From: Planctomycetaceae bacterium
Lineage (GTDB): Bacteria; Planctomycetota; Planctomycetia; Pirellulales; UBA1268
DNA length: 6,751 nucleotides
Assembly: GCA_947440895.1 (NCBI GenBank)
Contig: CANETO010000111.1
Span: 1 to 6,751, forward strand
Direction: 5' to 3'
This document shows, in pieces, positions 1 through 6,220 of the stretch. The notes below the pieces were generated by a model. The model searched no databases and was not told where the DNA came from. It saw only the letters and a list, made by a program, of their open reading frames with translations. Position 1 is the first letter of the stretch. Every line of letters begins with the position of its first letter. The translations under genes were made by a program, and so were the position numbers.

Positions 1-725
1 TCGAAGACCAGATCCGGGCCTCGTTTCCCGGCACCCGCGTGGCCCGCATGGACACCGACACCATGCGGTCGCGGGGCAGCCACGAACGCACCCTCGACGC
101 CTTCCGCAACCGGGAGATCGACATCCTCGTTGGCACGCAGATGATCGCCAAGGGACTCGACTTCCCGGCAGTGATGCTCGTGGGCGTCGTGAACGCCGAC
201 GCCAGTCTGCACCTGGCCGATTTCCGTGCCTCCGAGCGGACCTGCCAGCTCGTCACGCAGGTGGGAGGCCGCAGCGGCCGCGGCTCACTCGGTGGGCGGG
301 TGGTCGTGCAGACGAGCACTCCCGAGCATCCGGCGATCCGGGCCGCGGCCGCGCACGACTACGAGGCCTTCGTGCGGAGCGAACTGCCGATCCGCGAGGC
401 GTTGCTCTACCCGCCCTTCGGCAGCATCGTGAGGTTCGTGGTCCGCAGTATCGACGAACAGGCCGCGGCGAACTGGGCGGGCAATATTGTCGACCGGCTG
501 CGCAAGGAGGCGGCCGCCGTCTCGCCCGACAGCGGACAGATTCGCGTGCTCGGCCCCGCCCCCGCACCGATCGCCCGGCTTCGCGACCGCTTTCGCTGGC
601 ACGCGCAGGTACACGGCCCCGACGCCAGCCAACTCCGCGATCTCGTTCGCCGCGCCACCGCCACGCTCCAGACCCCGGACAACGTCGCCTGGATCATCGA
701 CGTCGACCCGGTCGAAATGCTTTAA
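1..725 (+). CDS. priA: Primosomal protein N' (PriA replication-restart helicase), C-terminal part
   Basis: This is the last 240 codons of an open frame that enters from the left edge (first full codon at base 3) and stops with TAA at 723-725. PriA is a 3'-to-5' superfamily 2 helicase that recognises stalled forks and D-loops and starts reloading of the replicative helicase. Seen here: the second helicase lobe, with VGTQMIAKGLDFP (about bases 132-170), then a long block with NADASLHLADF and an arginine-rich motif VI, read as QVGGRSGRG. Many PriA proteins have QVAGRAGR at that point. The YPPF motif (about bases 408-419) and the C-terminal domain follow, ending in VDPVEML. The ATPase lobe, Walker A motif and zinc-binding cysteines are expected partly or wholly upstream and cannot be checked. 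A GTG at 39 is only an internal valine codon, not a start. No T-run terminator follows the stop codon. Confidence 0.95.
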   Translation, partial: EDQIRASFPGTRVARMDTDTMRSRGSHERTLDAFRNREIDILVGTQMIAKGLDFPAVMLVGVVNADASLHLADFRASERTCQLVTQVGGRSGRGSLGGRVVVQTSTPEHPAIRAAAAHDYEAFVRSELPIREALLYPPFGSIVRFVVRSIDEQAAANWAGNIVDRLRKEAAAVSPDSGQIRVLGPAPAPIARLRDRFRWHAQVHGPDASQLRDLVRRATATLQTPDNVAWIIDVDPVEML

Positions 726-799
726 GACGCATTCTTTGGTGAATCGATTTTCAGTGTGACTCTTCGGAATGATGCGTGTGCTGGCAGGCCGCATTGGTT

Positions 800-828
800 C
801 GCCGGCTGCGGCATGCTCGTCGCCGGCG
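800..828 (+). repeat. Inverted repeat at the start of module A, copy 1
   Basis: CGCCGGC at 800-806 is the exact reverse complement of GCCGGCG at 822-828, with 15 bases between them. In copy 2 the same stem is 8 bp (6248-6255 with 6271-6278). The module therefore begins with a hairpin-forming sequence in both copies. Whether it acts as DNA or RNA is unknown. Confidence 0.6.
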
Positions 829-949
829 GATTCTGCTACAGGAGGCTCGTGGACGAATCGTGCATCGCTCGTGAGTCGCAGAATTCACCGGACTCCTGCG
901 CGTGCCTCCGACCGGCTCCTCAGCATCTGGAGTTTTCAGGAATCCGTGA

Positions 950-1107
950 GGGGCTGCCCGTGTCCCGAGAGCCGGCGTTGCTCGGGCACCGATCCGTCTC
1001 AGCGGATTGGTCGGCGGAGGCAGGATGCCGAAGCGCAGTCAGCATCGAGTGAGCGAAGGCCATGGATGGCCGTAGCGAACGTCCGGCGACGGGGCATGGG
1101 CAGCCCC
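950..1107 (+). repeat. Long palindromic element (modules B and C), copy 1
   Basis: Bases 950-967 (GGGGCTGCCCGTGTCCCG) pair with 1090-1107 over 18 consecutive positions with two G-T wobbles. After a small internal loop the helix continues with 971-975/1083-1087, 976-979/1078-1081 and 980-982/1074-1076. The enclosed part holds smaller hairpins: CCGATCCG (989-996) with CGGATTGG (1003-1010), GGCA/TGCC within 1019-1029, and GGCCA/TGGCC within 1058-1071. About 30 base pairs thus join the two ends. It could be a dispersed palindromic repeat (REP- or MITE-like) or a structured RNA. The sequence alone does not decide. Confidence 0.75.
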
Positions 1108-1158
1108 GAACCGCGGCCAGCGAGCACACCGTGAAATAACGCTCCCTACCGTCCTAAT

Positions 1159-1181
1159 TTTCCCGGCTTTCGCCCGGGAAA
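1159..1181 (+). promoter_or_regulatory. Hairpin upstream of the histidine kinase gene
   Basis: TTTCCCGG (1159-1166) pairs perfectly with CCGGGAAA (1174-1181) around a 7-base loop. It ends 37 bases before the kinase ATG. On the plus strand it is followed by CCGGCCGGGG rather than a T-run, so it is not a standard intrinsic terminator. It could be a leader hairpin, a processing site or a protein-binding palindrome. No clear -35/-10 pair was found around it. Confidence 0.45.
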
Positions 1182-1218
1182 CCGGCCGGGGTAGCATGGC
1201 GAGAGAAAGCGTTCACGT

Positions 1219-3006
1219 ATGGCGTACCGAACATTCAAGGACATCCTGGGCGAAACCAGCCTGGAGCGGAAATGCCGCTTCCTGTTCGGGCTCTGTCTGC
1301 TCGTGCTGATCACCGGCAGTTTCTGGTGGTATGGCAGCAGCACCGAGGAACTCGTCTACGCGACGACGCGGAGCACGGGCCGGCATCTCGTCGATGCCAT
1401 CATGCTGCAGTACCACTGGAAGACGCTTGAGCCTGAGCAGCAATATGCCAGCGCGATCGATTTTTTGAGCCGCACGCTGCAGAGCGAGCAATACCAGAGT
1501 TGGCTTCTTAAACCCGACGCTATCCCTGAGGAGCGGGGGAAATACTCCCGGCTCGACGCCGCCGTCCTCTCCTACTTCCAGGACCGGCTGCCCGACGCGG
1601 CATCGAAGGGCGGGCCGCCGTCCCCATCCACCGAATACCGTGAGTTTCGCACGGCCGACAACGCGGAATACCATTACTACCAGCCGGTGCGGTGGCGGAG
1701 CAGTTGTGCCGGCTGTCACAAGTATCCCGGGGTGATCGGTGACGCCACGGTCGTTCCCGATCCCGGGGCGACTGCCGCCCAGCCTGCCGACAGGCCGCGA
1801 ACGCTCCTGGCCGAAAACGATCTCATGGCGGTGGTGAAGGTGGTGATGCCCGACTCCGCCACCCGCAAGGCGATCAATTGGAACCGGGCGATTCTGGCCG
1901 CCACCGCCATCATGACGGTGTTTCTGGCCATGCTCGCCGCGTATGCGATCGTCCGCTATGTGATCGTCAAGCCGCTCGAGCACCTTCGCGACGTGGCCGA
2001 CGAGGTGCGGCGGGGCAACGTGCAGGCCCGCGCCGAGATCCACACAGCCGACGAGTTTGAAGAGCTCGGGATCGCCTTCAACCGCATGCTCCGCGGCCTC
2101 GTCGACTCCCAGGAGGATCTCCGGAAGGCCAACAGCAATCTCGACGAGAAGGTCGATGAACTGGCGCAGGCCAATCTTCATCTCTACGAGATGAACCGAC
2201 TGAAGAGCGATTTCCTGGCGACCATGAGCCACGAACTTCGCACGCCCCTCAATAGCATCATCGGCTTTTCCGATGTCCTCGGCTCGATCGAATCGCTCGA
2301 CGACCGGCAGAAACGCTACGTGCAGAACATCCGCTCGTCGGGCCGCATGCTCTTGGAGATGATCAACGACATTCTCGACCTCGCCAAGATCGAGGCGGGA
2401 AAGATGGAGGTGCGGCCTGGACTGTTCAGGCTTGAGTCGCTTGTGTCGGCTCAGTGCGACATGGTCCGGCCACTGGCCGAGCGGAAGCGGATCGACCTGG
2501 CATTCGACATCGGCTCAGGGCTCGACGAGCTCGAGCAGGATCCGGCGAAAGTGCAGCAGATTCTTGCCAACCTGCTCTCGAACGCCGTGAAGTTTACTCC
2601 CGAGGGTGGCCGGATCGATATCCGGGCCCGGCTCGCGGACGAGGCAGGTGGCAGCTCCGACCTCCTCCTCGACGTCATCGACACGGGCGTGGGCATCGCG
2701 GAGGAGGAGCAGCAGGCGATCTTCGAGAAGTTTCGTCAGGGACGGGTGTTTCAGACGGGCGACGACGCGATGACGCGGGAGTTTTCCGGCACTGGCCTCG
2801 GGCTCTCGATCGTCCGCGAACTCTGCCGCCTGCTCGGTGGCGACGTCGCCGTGGAGAGCCAGTTGGGGCGGGGCAGCCGGTTTAGCGTGCGGCTGCCGGT
2901 GAGGCTGTCGGCGCGAGGGCAGGGGGCTGCGGCAGGTCCGCATTCGAGCAGCGAGGCCGAACTGCCGACGCTTGCGATCGCGAGCGGTTCGCGGGAAGTC
3001 GCGTAG
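1219..3006 (+). CDS. Membrane sensor histidine kinase with a c-type heme motif (CxxCH) in its sensor domain
   Basis: A 595-residue kinase. A first membrane segment (about residues 20-38) and a second (about 224-246) bracket an extracytoplasmic region of about 185 residues. That region contains CAGCH at 163-167, a c-type heme attachment motif, preceded by YHYYQPVRW. This arrangement resembles the Tll0287-like (DUF3365) sensor family; the family name is my inference, the motif is seen. A HAMP linker (about 247-300) and a coiled-coil helix (about 295-328) follow. The HisKA H-box SHELRTP has the phospho-acceptor His338. The HATPase domain has an N-box NLLSNAVKF (451-459), G1 DTGVGI (488-493), F-box IFEKF (501-505) and G2 GTGLGL (524-529). 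All catalytic motifs are intact. The last 35 residues are low-complexity. There is no receiver domain and no response regulator nearby, so it is an orphan in this window. The start is the first ATG in the frame, with only a weak purine-rich stretch (GAGAGAAAG) upstream. The likely input is redox state or a gas ligand at the heme. Confidence 0.9.
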   Translation: MAYRTFKDILGETSLERKCRFLFGLCLLVLITGSFWWYGSSTEELVYATTRSTGRHLVDAIMLQYHWKTLEPEQQYASAIDFLSRTLQSEQYQSWLLKPDAIPEERGKYSRLDAAVLSYFQDRLPDAASKGGPPSPSTEYREFRTADNAEYHYYQPVRWRSSCAGCHKYPGVIGDATVVPDPGATAAQPADRPRTLLAENDLMAVVKVVMPDSATRKAINWNRAILAATAIMTVFLAMLAAYAIVRYVIVKPLEHLRDVADEVRRGNVQARAEIHTADEFEELGIAFNRMLRGLVDSQEDLRKANSNLDEKVDELAQANLHLYEMNRLKSDFLATMSHELRTPLNSIIGFSDVLGSIESLDDRQKRYVQNIRSSGRMLLEMINDILDLAKIEAGKMEVRPGLFRLESLVSAQCDMVRPLAERKRIDLAFDIGSGLDELEQDPAKVQQILANLLSNAVKFTPEGGRIDIRARLADEAGGSSDLLLDVIDTGVGIAEEEQQAIFEKFRQGRVFQTGDDAMTREFSGTGLGLSIVRELCRLLGGDVAVESQLGRGSRFSVRLPVRLSARGQGAAAGPHSSSEAELPTLAIASGSREVA

Positions 3007-3070
3007 GATCATGGGCGGCCGGCGCGGAGCAGGCGAGAAGCTACGAGTTTTTGAGTGCGTTTCTGGTACG

Positions 3071-3080
3071 AGGGAAGAGG
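3071..3080 (+). promoter_or_regulatory. Ribosome binding site of rnhA
   Basis: AGGGAAGAGG ends 5 bases before the ATG at 3086. This purine block decides the rnhA start: it favours 3086 over in-frame start codons further upstream, which would put extra residues with no RNase H counterpart in front and overlap the kinase gene. Confidence 0.7.
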
Positions 3081-3085
3081 TTTGC

Positions 3086-3568
3086 ATGGCGAAGGAGCAA
3101 GCTGCGGGCGAGGTGGTGCTCTTCACCGATGGAGCGTGCAGTGGCAATCCGGGCCCGGGCGGCTGGGCCTACATCCTCCGGCATCCCCAGAGCGGCCGTG
3201 AGACGAGCGATGCCGGCGCCGAGCCGGTGTCGACGAACAACCGGATGGAGCTGACGGCTGTCGTGCAGGGCCTGCAGCAATTGAAGCGGCCCACGATCGT
3301 GGAACTCGTGACCGACAGCGTCTATGTCGGCACCGGCCTGTCGGAGTGGATGCCCAAGTGGAAGCAGCAGGGCTGGAAGCGGAAGGAGAAGGGCAGGTTC
3401 GTGCCGGTGAAAAACGAAGACCTCTGGCGGGAGCTCGACCGGCTGGCGGCCTCCCACACCATCCGGTTCACGCACGTGGCCGGCCACTCCGGCCACGCCG
3501 AAAACGAGCAGTGCGACCGGATGGCCGTGGAGGCCTACAAGGAACTGCAGAGGAACGGCCAAGTGTAG
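3086..3568 (+). CDS. rnhA: Ribonuclease HI
   Basis: 160 residues, close to the 155 of E. coli RNase HI. It cleaves the RNA strand of RNA:DNA hybrids (R-loops, primers) in the cytoplasm with divalent metal. The four catalytic acids are visible: Asp15 in FTDGACSGNPGPGGW, Glu55 in NNRMELTA, Asp77 in VTDSVYV and Asp144 in EQCDRMA. The catalytic-loop histidine is His134 in VAGHSGH. The basic handle that grips hybrids is present (WMPKWKQQGWKRKEKG, 88-103), so this is the bacterial type with a handle, not a handle-less type. It begins 79 bases after the kinase stop and ends 79 bases before recG, with no terminator on either side, so cotranscription is possible. The frame stays open upstream to 2972, but those residues overlap the kinase and match nothing in the family. 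Confidence 0.96.
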   Translation: MAKEQAAGEVVLFTDGACSGNPGPGGWAYILRHPQSGRETSDAGAEPVSTNNRMELTAVVQGLQQLKRPTIVELVTDSVYVGTGLSEWMPKWKQQGWKRKEKGRFVPVKNEDLWRELDRLAASHTIRFTHVAGHSGHAENEQCDRMAVEAYKELQRNGQV

Positions 3569-3634
3569 GGTGGCGTGCCTCAGCCGGTTGCCAGGCGACC
3601 GGATGGGCCGTGGATGATTTGTTTCACCAGCCGA

Positions 3635-3640
3635 TACACT
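3635..3640 (+). promoter_or_regulatory. Possible -10 box placing recG transcription start at its ATG
   Basis: TACACT matches the -10 consensus at 4 of 6 positions and lies 7 bases before the recG ATG, so transcription would start at or next to base 3648. No Shine-Dalgarno sequence is visible before that ATG, which fits a leaderless message. I see no good -35 box at the right spacing, so this is a weak call. Confidence 0.25.
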
Positions 3641-3647
3641 CTCTCGC

Positions 3648-5843
3648 ATGGATGCTTCGCCAGCCCCAGGCCACCCGCCATCCCCGCACACCGACCGGCC
3701 GCGGAGCCTTTCGACACCGCTGGAACGCCTGCCCGGCGTCGGCACCGTCCGCGCGGAAAAACTCGTCAAGCTGGAACTGCTGACGGCGTCCGACGCCCTC
3801 ATGCACTTTCCCCGGGAGTATCGGGATTTCAGCGGGGCCCATTCCCTCGCCGACTTCCGGGAGGGAGAGCACGCCTCCATCGCGGGCGAGGTGACGAGCG
3901 TCGCCGCCCGGACGACCGCCGGCGGCAGGCCGCTGCTGACCGTGCTTCTGGCCTGCAAGGATGGCAGCGTCCGCGGCGTCTGGTTCAACATGCCCTTCAT
4001 GAATCGCCGCTTCGCCGCCGGCATGAAGGTGGTCTTCGCCGGCCAGCCCAAGCAGAGCGGCCTGATCTGGGAGTTCAGCCACCCCGAAGTCCGTTGGCTC
4101 TCAGCAGAGGAGCAGGCCCATGCTTCCGACTGGCTGGCCATCTATCCGCTTGCCGAGGGCGTGCCGCAGGCAGTCGTCCGCGCCGCGGTGCAGGCGTCGC
4201 TCACCCACACCGCCGACCTGCCTGCTGAGGCATTTCCGCCCGACGTGCTGGCAGCCAAGTCGTTGCTGCCGATCGGCACGGCCTTGCGCGAGATCCATTG
4301 CCCGTCGAGCCGGGCCATGATCGACGCTGCCCACCGCCGGTTCGTCTATCAGGAACTGTTCATGCTGCAGTTGGCGCTTCGGATGCACCGCGAGCGGCAG
4401 CAGCGGGACCGGGCCGCGCCGTCGATCGAAGTCGATGCGCGTCTCGACAGCCGCATTCGAGCCCGGTTTCCGTTTCCGTTCACCCCCGCGCAGCGGCGGG
4501 TCTGTGCCGAAATCGCCGCCGACATGCAATGCCCGCGTCCGATGAATCGGTTGTTGCAGGGGGACGTGGGCAGCGGCAAGACGGCCGTCGCGATCTACGC
4601 CATGCTCGCCGTGGCGGCCACCGCGGTGAAGGCAGGCGACGCTGGCTCGACTGCGGCCACGGACGAGCCGCCGCGAGCCGCCAAGCCAGCGGAAAAACCG
4701 CTCCGGTATCAGGCCGCCATCATGGCTCCCACCGAACTGCTTGCCCGCCAGCACATGGCGACGCTCGAGCGGCTCCTTGCCGGCAGCGGCGTGGAAGTGC
4801 AGCTGCTCGTGGGCGGGCAGCCGGCGAAGGAGCGGCAGCGGGTGCTCGCCCGCATCCAGTCGGGTGAGGCGGGGATCGTGGTCGGCACGCAGGCGCTCGT
4901 CTGCGGCGAGGCGTCGATATTCCGGAACCTGGGGCTCGTGGTGATCGACGAGCAGCACCGCTTCGGCGTGCTCCAGCGGGCCACGCTTCAACAGGGAGAA
5001 ACCGATCCGCACGTGCTGGTGATGACCGCCACACCAATTCCGCGGACGATCGCCCATGCCGTGTATGGCGACCTCGATGTCTCGGTGCTCGACGAGCAGC
5101 CGCCGGGCCGCCAGCCGGTGAGAACCTACCGGGTCGGACCGGAGCAGCTCGACCAGTGGTGGGAATTTTTCTGCAAGAAACTCGCCGAGGGCCGGCAGGG
5201 CTATGTCGTCGTGCCAGCCGTCGAGGAATCAAAACGCGAGCTGGCCAGCATCGCGAGCACACTCGAAGCCCTCGCCAACGGTCCGCTGGAGGCCTTTCGG
5301 CTCGGTCTGGTGCACGGCCGCCTGAAACCGAAAGAGAAGGCGGCGATCATGGATCGATTTCGGGCGGGTGAGATCGATGTGCTGGTGGCAACGAGCGTGA
5401 TCGAGGTGGGCATCGACGTGCCCCAGGCGACACTGATGACGATTCTCGATGCCGATTCGTTCGGCCTCGCGCAGTTGCATCAGCTCCGTGGACGTGTCGC
5501 GCGGGGCAGCACGCAGGGTATCTGCGGCGCCGCGACCCAGTCGGCCGATGCCACGATTCCGCGGATCGACGCCTTCGTGTCGACGACCGACGGCTTCGCG
5601 TTGGCCGAACAAGACCTGCTGCTCCGCGGTCCGGGCGAACTGGTCGGCACCCGACAGAGCGGGGCACCGCCGATGTATCTGGCCGACCTCCTCCGTGATT
5701 CGTCGGTCGTGGCGGAGGCCCGCTGCGACGCCCTGGAACTCTTCGGCCGTGATCCATCCCTCGCAGACCCGAGCTGGAGCCGCCTCCGGGAGCTCATTCT
5801 CAAGCGGTGGGGCGAGCAGCTCGGGCTTGGGCAGGTGGGCTGA
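3648..5843 (+). CDS. recG: ATP-dependent DNA helicase RecG
   Basis: 731 residues; E. coli RecG is about 690. RecG is a double-stranded DNA translocase that reverses stalled forks, branch-migrates Holliday junctions and unwinds R-loops. N-terminal part: a PGVG helix-hairpin-like segment (residues 29-32) and a wedge/OB-fold (about 75-150). Helicase motifs: I GDVGSGKT (305-312), Ia PTELLARQH (361-369), II DEQH (434-437), III TATPIPRT (460-467), V ATSVIEVGIDVP (581-592), VI QLRGRVARG (612-620), then the RecG-specific tail LLRGPGELVGTRQSG (658-672). Oddities: an Ala/Pro/Lys-rich insert of about 25 residues (about 328-353) between motifs I and Ia, and Ala where many RecG proteins have Gly in RGRVGRG. 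The frame has a stop at 3615-3617 and no other start codon before 3648, so this is the only plausible start near the 5' end; the next in-frame Met is residue 52, inside the conserved region. No Shine-Dalgarno is visible. Confidence 0.96.
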   Translation: MDASPAPGHPPSPHTDRPRSLSTPLERLPGVGTVRAEKLVKLELLTASDALMHFPREYRDFSGAHSLADFREGEHASIAGEVTSVAARTTAGGRPLLTVLLACKDGSVRGVWFNMPFMNRRFAAGMKVVFAGQPKQSGLIWEFSHPEVRWLSAEEQAHASDWLAIYPLAEGVPQAVVRAAVQASLTHTADLPAEAFPPDVLAAKSLLPIGTALREIHCPSSRAMIDAAHRRFVYQELFMLQLALRMHRERQQRDRAAPSIEVDARLDSRIRARFPFPFTPAQRRVCAEIAADMQCPRPMNRLLQGDVGSGKTAVAIYAMLAVAATAVKAGDAGSTAATDEPPRAAKPAEKPLRYQAAIMAPTELLARQHMATLERLLAGSGVEVQLLVGGQPAKERQRVLARIQSGEAGIVVGTQALVCGEASIFRNLGLVVIDEQHRFGVLQRATLQQGETDPHVLVMTATPIPRTIAHAVYGDLDVSVLDEQPPGRQPVRTYRVGPEQLDQWWEFFCKKLAEGRQGYVVVPAVEESKRELASIASTLEALANGPLEAFRLGLVHGRLKPKEKAAIMDRFRAGEIDVLVATSVIEVGIDVPQATLMTILDADSFGLAQLHQLRGRVARGSTQGICGAATQSADATIPRIDAFVSTTDGFALAEQDLLLRGPGELVGTRQSGAPPMYLADLLRDSSVVAEARCDALELFGRDPSLADPSWSRLRELILKRWGEQLGLGQVG

Positions 5844-5862
5844 TGCAGCTGGGCAATCGGCA

Positions 5863-5871
5863 TGCTATTTT
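5863..5871 (+). promoter_or_regulatory. Possible extended -10 promoter for the small gene downstream of recG
   Basis: TGCTATTTT has the TGn extension followed by TATTTT (4 of 6 to consensus). It sits in the 64-base gap between the recG stop and the next GTG. Transcription would start near 5878, leaving a leader of about 30 bases that includes the ribosome binding site. No convincing -35 box is visible. Confidence 0.3.
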
Positions 5872-5895
5872 CATCAGCGGTTCCGTCAGCCCTCT

Positions 5896-5899
5896 GGAG
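5896..5899 (+). promoter_or_regulatory. Ribosome binding site (GGAG) fixing a GTG start
   Basis: GGAG lies 8 bases before the GTG at 5908. No ATG exists in this frame between recG and that point, so this site supports the GTG start and a short protein rather than a long extension running back through recG. Confidence 0.6.
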
Positions 5900-5907
5900 T
5901 CCCGACC

Positions 5908-6198
5908 GTGTTCTGCTTCGCTTACGGCTACAAGTGCTATCTCGCGCCGCTGGTCGCCCTGCAGATCGCCCAGCAGACCCTGATCAACTCCGGCTTCGAG
6001 ATCTTTGATCCCGTGCAGCCCGGCAAGATCACGACCGCGGGCAATCATTACGGTGCTGGCGTGATGGTGACGGTGGTGTCGATGGACAGCGAAGGCGGAT
6101 CTGCCACCGTGATCAACGCCTTCACGGCAAATCAGGCCGCCGTCGATTCGGCCCGGATGATGGCCGACACGGTGCTCGCGGCCATCCAGAATTCGTGA
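5908..6198 (+). CDS. Small hypothetical protein, 96 residues, family not recognised
   Basis: I do not recognise a family. The reading is GTG start, TGA stop at 6196-6198. Third positions are strongly GC-biased like the neighbouring genes, and there is a good GGAG site, so it is probably real. By eye: a short N-terminus with Cys3 and Cys10 (FCFAYGYKC), a hydrophobic helix (about 12-28), a Gly-rich turn, strand-like segments (GVMVTVVSMD at 51-60 and SATVINAF at 65-72), then an Ala-rich C-terminal helix (about 76-93). An alpha-beta-beta-alpha fold would fit. It has no signal peptide and no convincing transmembrane helix; it is presumably cytosolic. It follows recG by 64 bases on the same strand and may be cotranscribed or have its own promoter. 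The same frame stays open back into recG, but that part is a shadow frame of recG. No function is proposed. Confidence 0.75.
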   Translation: MFCFAYGYKCYLAPLVALQIAQQTLINSGFEIFDPVQPGKITTAGNHYGAGVMVTVVSMDSEGGSATVINAFTANQAAVDSARMMADTVLAAIQNS

Positions 6199-6220
6199 CG
6201 CACGGTCAGGCTTTCGTGCG
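6199..6220 (+). other. Weak hairpin just after the small gene
   Basis: CGCACG (6199-6204) pairs with CGTGCG (6215-6220) around a 10-base loop, directly after the stop codon. No T-run follows. It could help end transcription or protect the 3' end, but six pairs with a wide loop is marginal. Confidence 0.25.

Larger units (their letters stand above)
800..1111 (+). repeat. Modular intergenic repeat, copy 1
   Basis: This lies in the gene-free stretch 726-1218 and has a same-orientation second copy at 6249-6665. Three modules align in the same order. Module A (800-891) matches 6249-6340 with 2 differences in 92 bases. Module B (942-982) is identical to 6525-6565 over 41 bases. Module C (1018-1111) matches 6575-6665 with a 3-base length difference. 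Between the modules the copies differ freely: A-B spacing is about 50 bases here and about 184 in copy 2, and B-C spacing is 35 here and 9 in copy 2. Third-position GC in the best open frame of module A is much lower than in the neighbouring genes, so it does not look coding. There is no transposase or obvious target duplication. The rest of the gap (726-799 and 1112-1158) shows nothing I can name. Confidence 0.9.

Noticed and set aside
756..1134. Plus-strand open frames through repeat copy 1, and the similar one at 6239-6532
   Set aside because: The shared peptide arises only because the DNA module is shared. Starts and ends differ between copies, the similarity stops with the DNA repeat, and codon bias is unlike the real genes.
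1213..2232. Long minus-strand open frame antisense to the kinase
   Set aside because: Typical antisense shadow in high-GC DNA. The plus strand carries complete kinase motifs.
2972..3085. Upstream extension of rnhA to an earlier start
   Set aside because: It would overlap the kinase gene and add residues with no RNase HI counterpart. A strong ribosome binding site sits just before the ATG at 3086.
3041..4141. Long minus-strand open frame antisense to rnhA and the start of recG
   Set aside because: It spans two well supported plus-strand genes and shows no recognisable domain.
4101..5057. Long minus-strand open frame antisense to recG
   Set aside because: Shadow of recG codon bias, rich in His, Arg and Gly, with no family features.
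5449..5907. Long N-terminal extension of the small gene, reading through recG
   Set aside because: This part is a shadow frame of recG. The GGAG-GTG start at 5908 fits the coding signal.
5843..5990. Small open frame whose ATG overlaps the recG stop (TGATG)
   Set aside because: The arrangement looks like translational coupling, but the frame runs into the better supported 96-residue gene in another frame and its product is low-complexity Ser/Arg/Pro.
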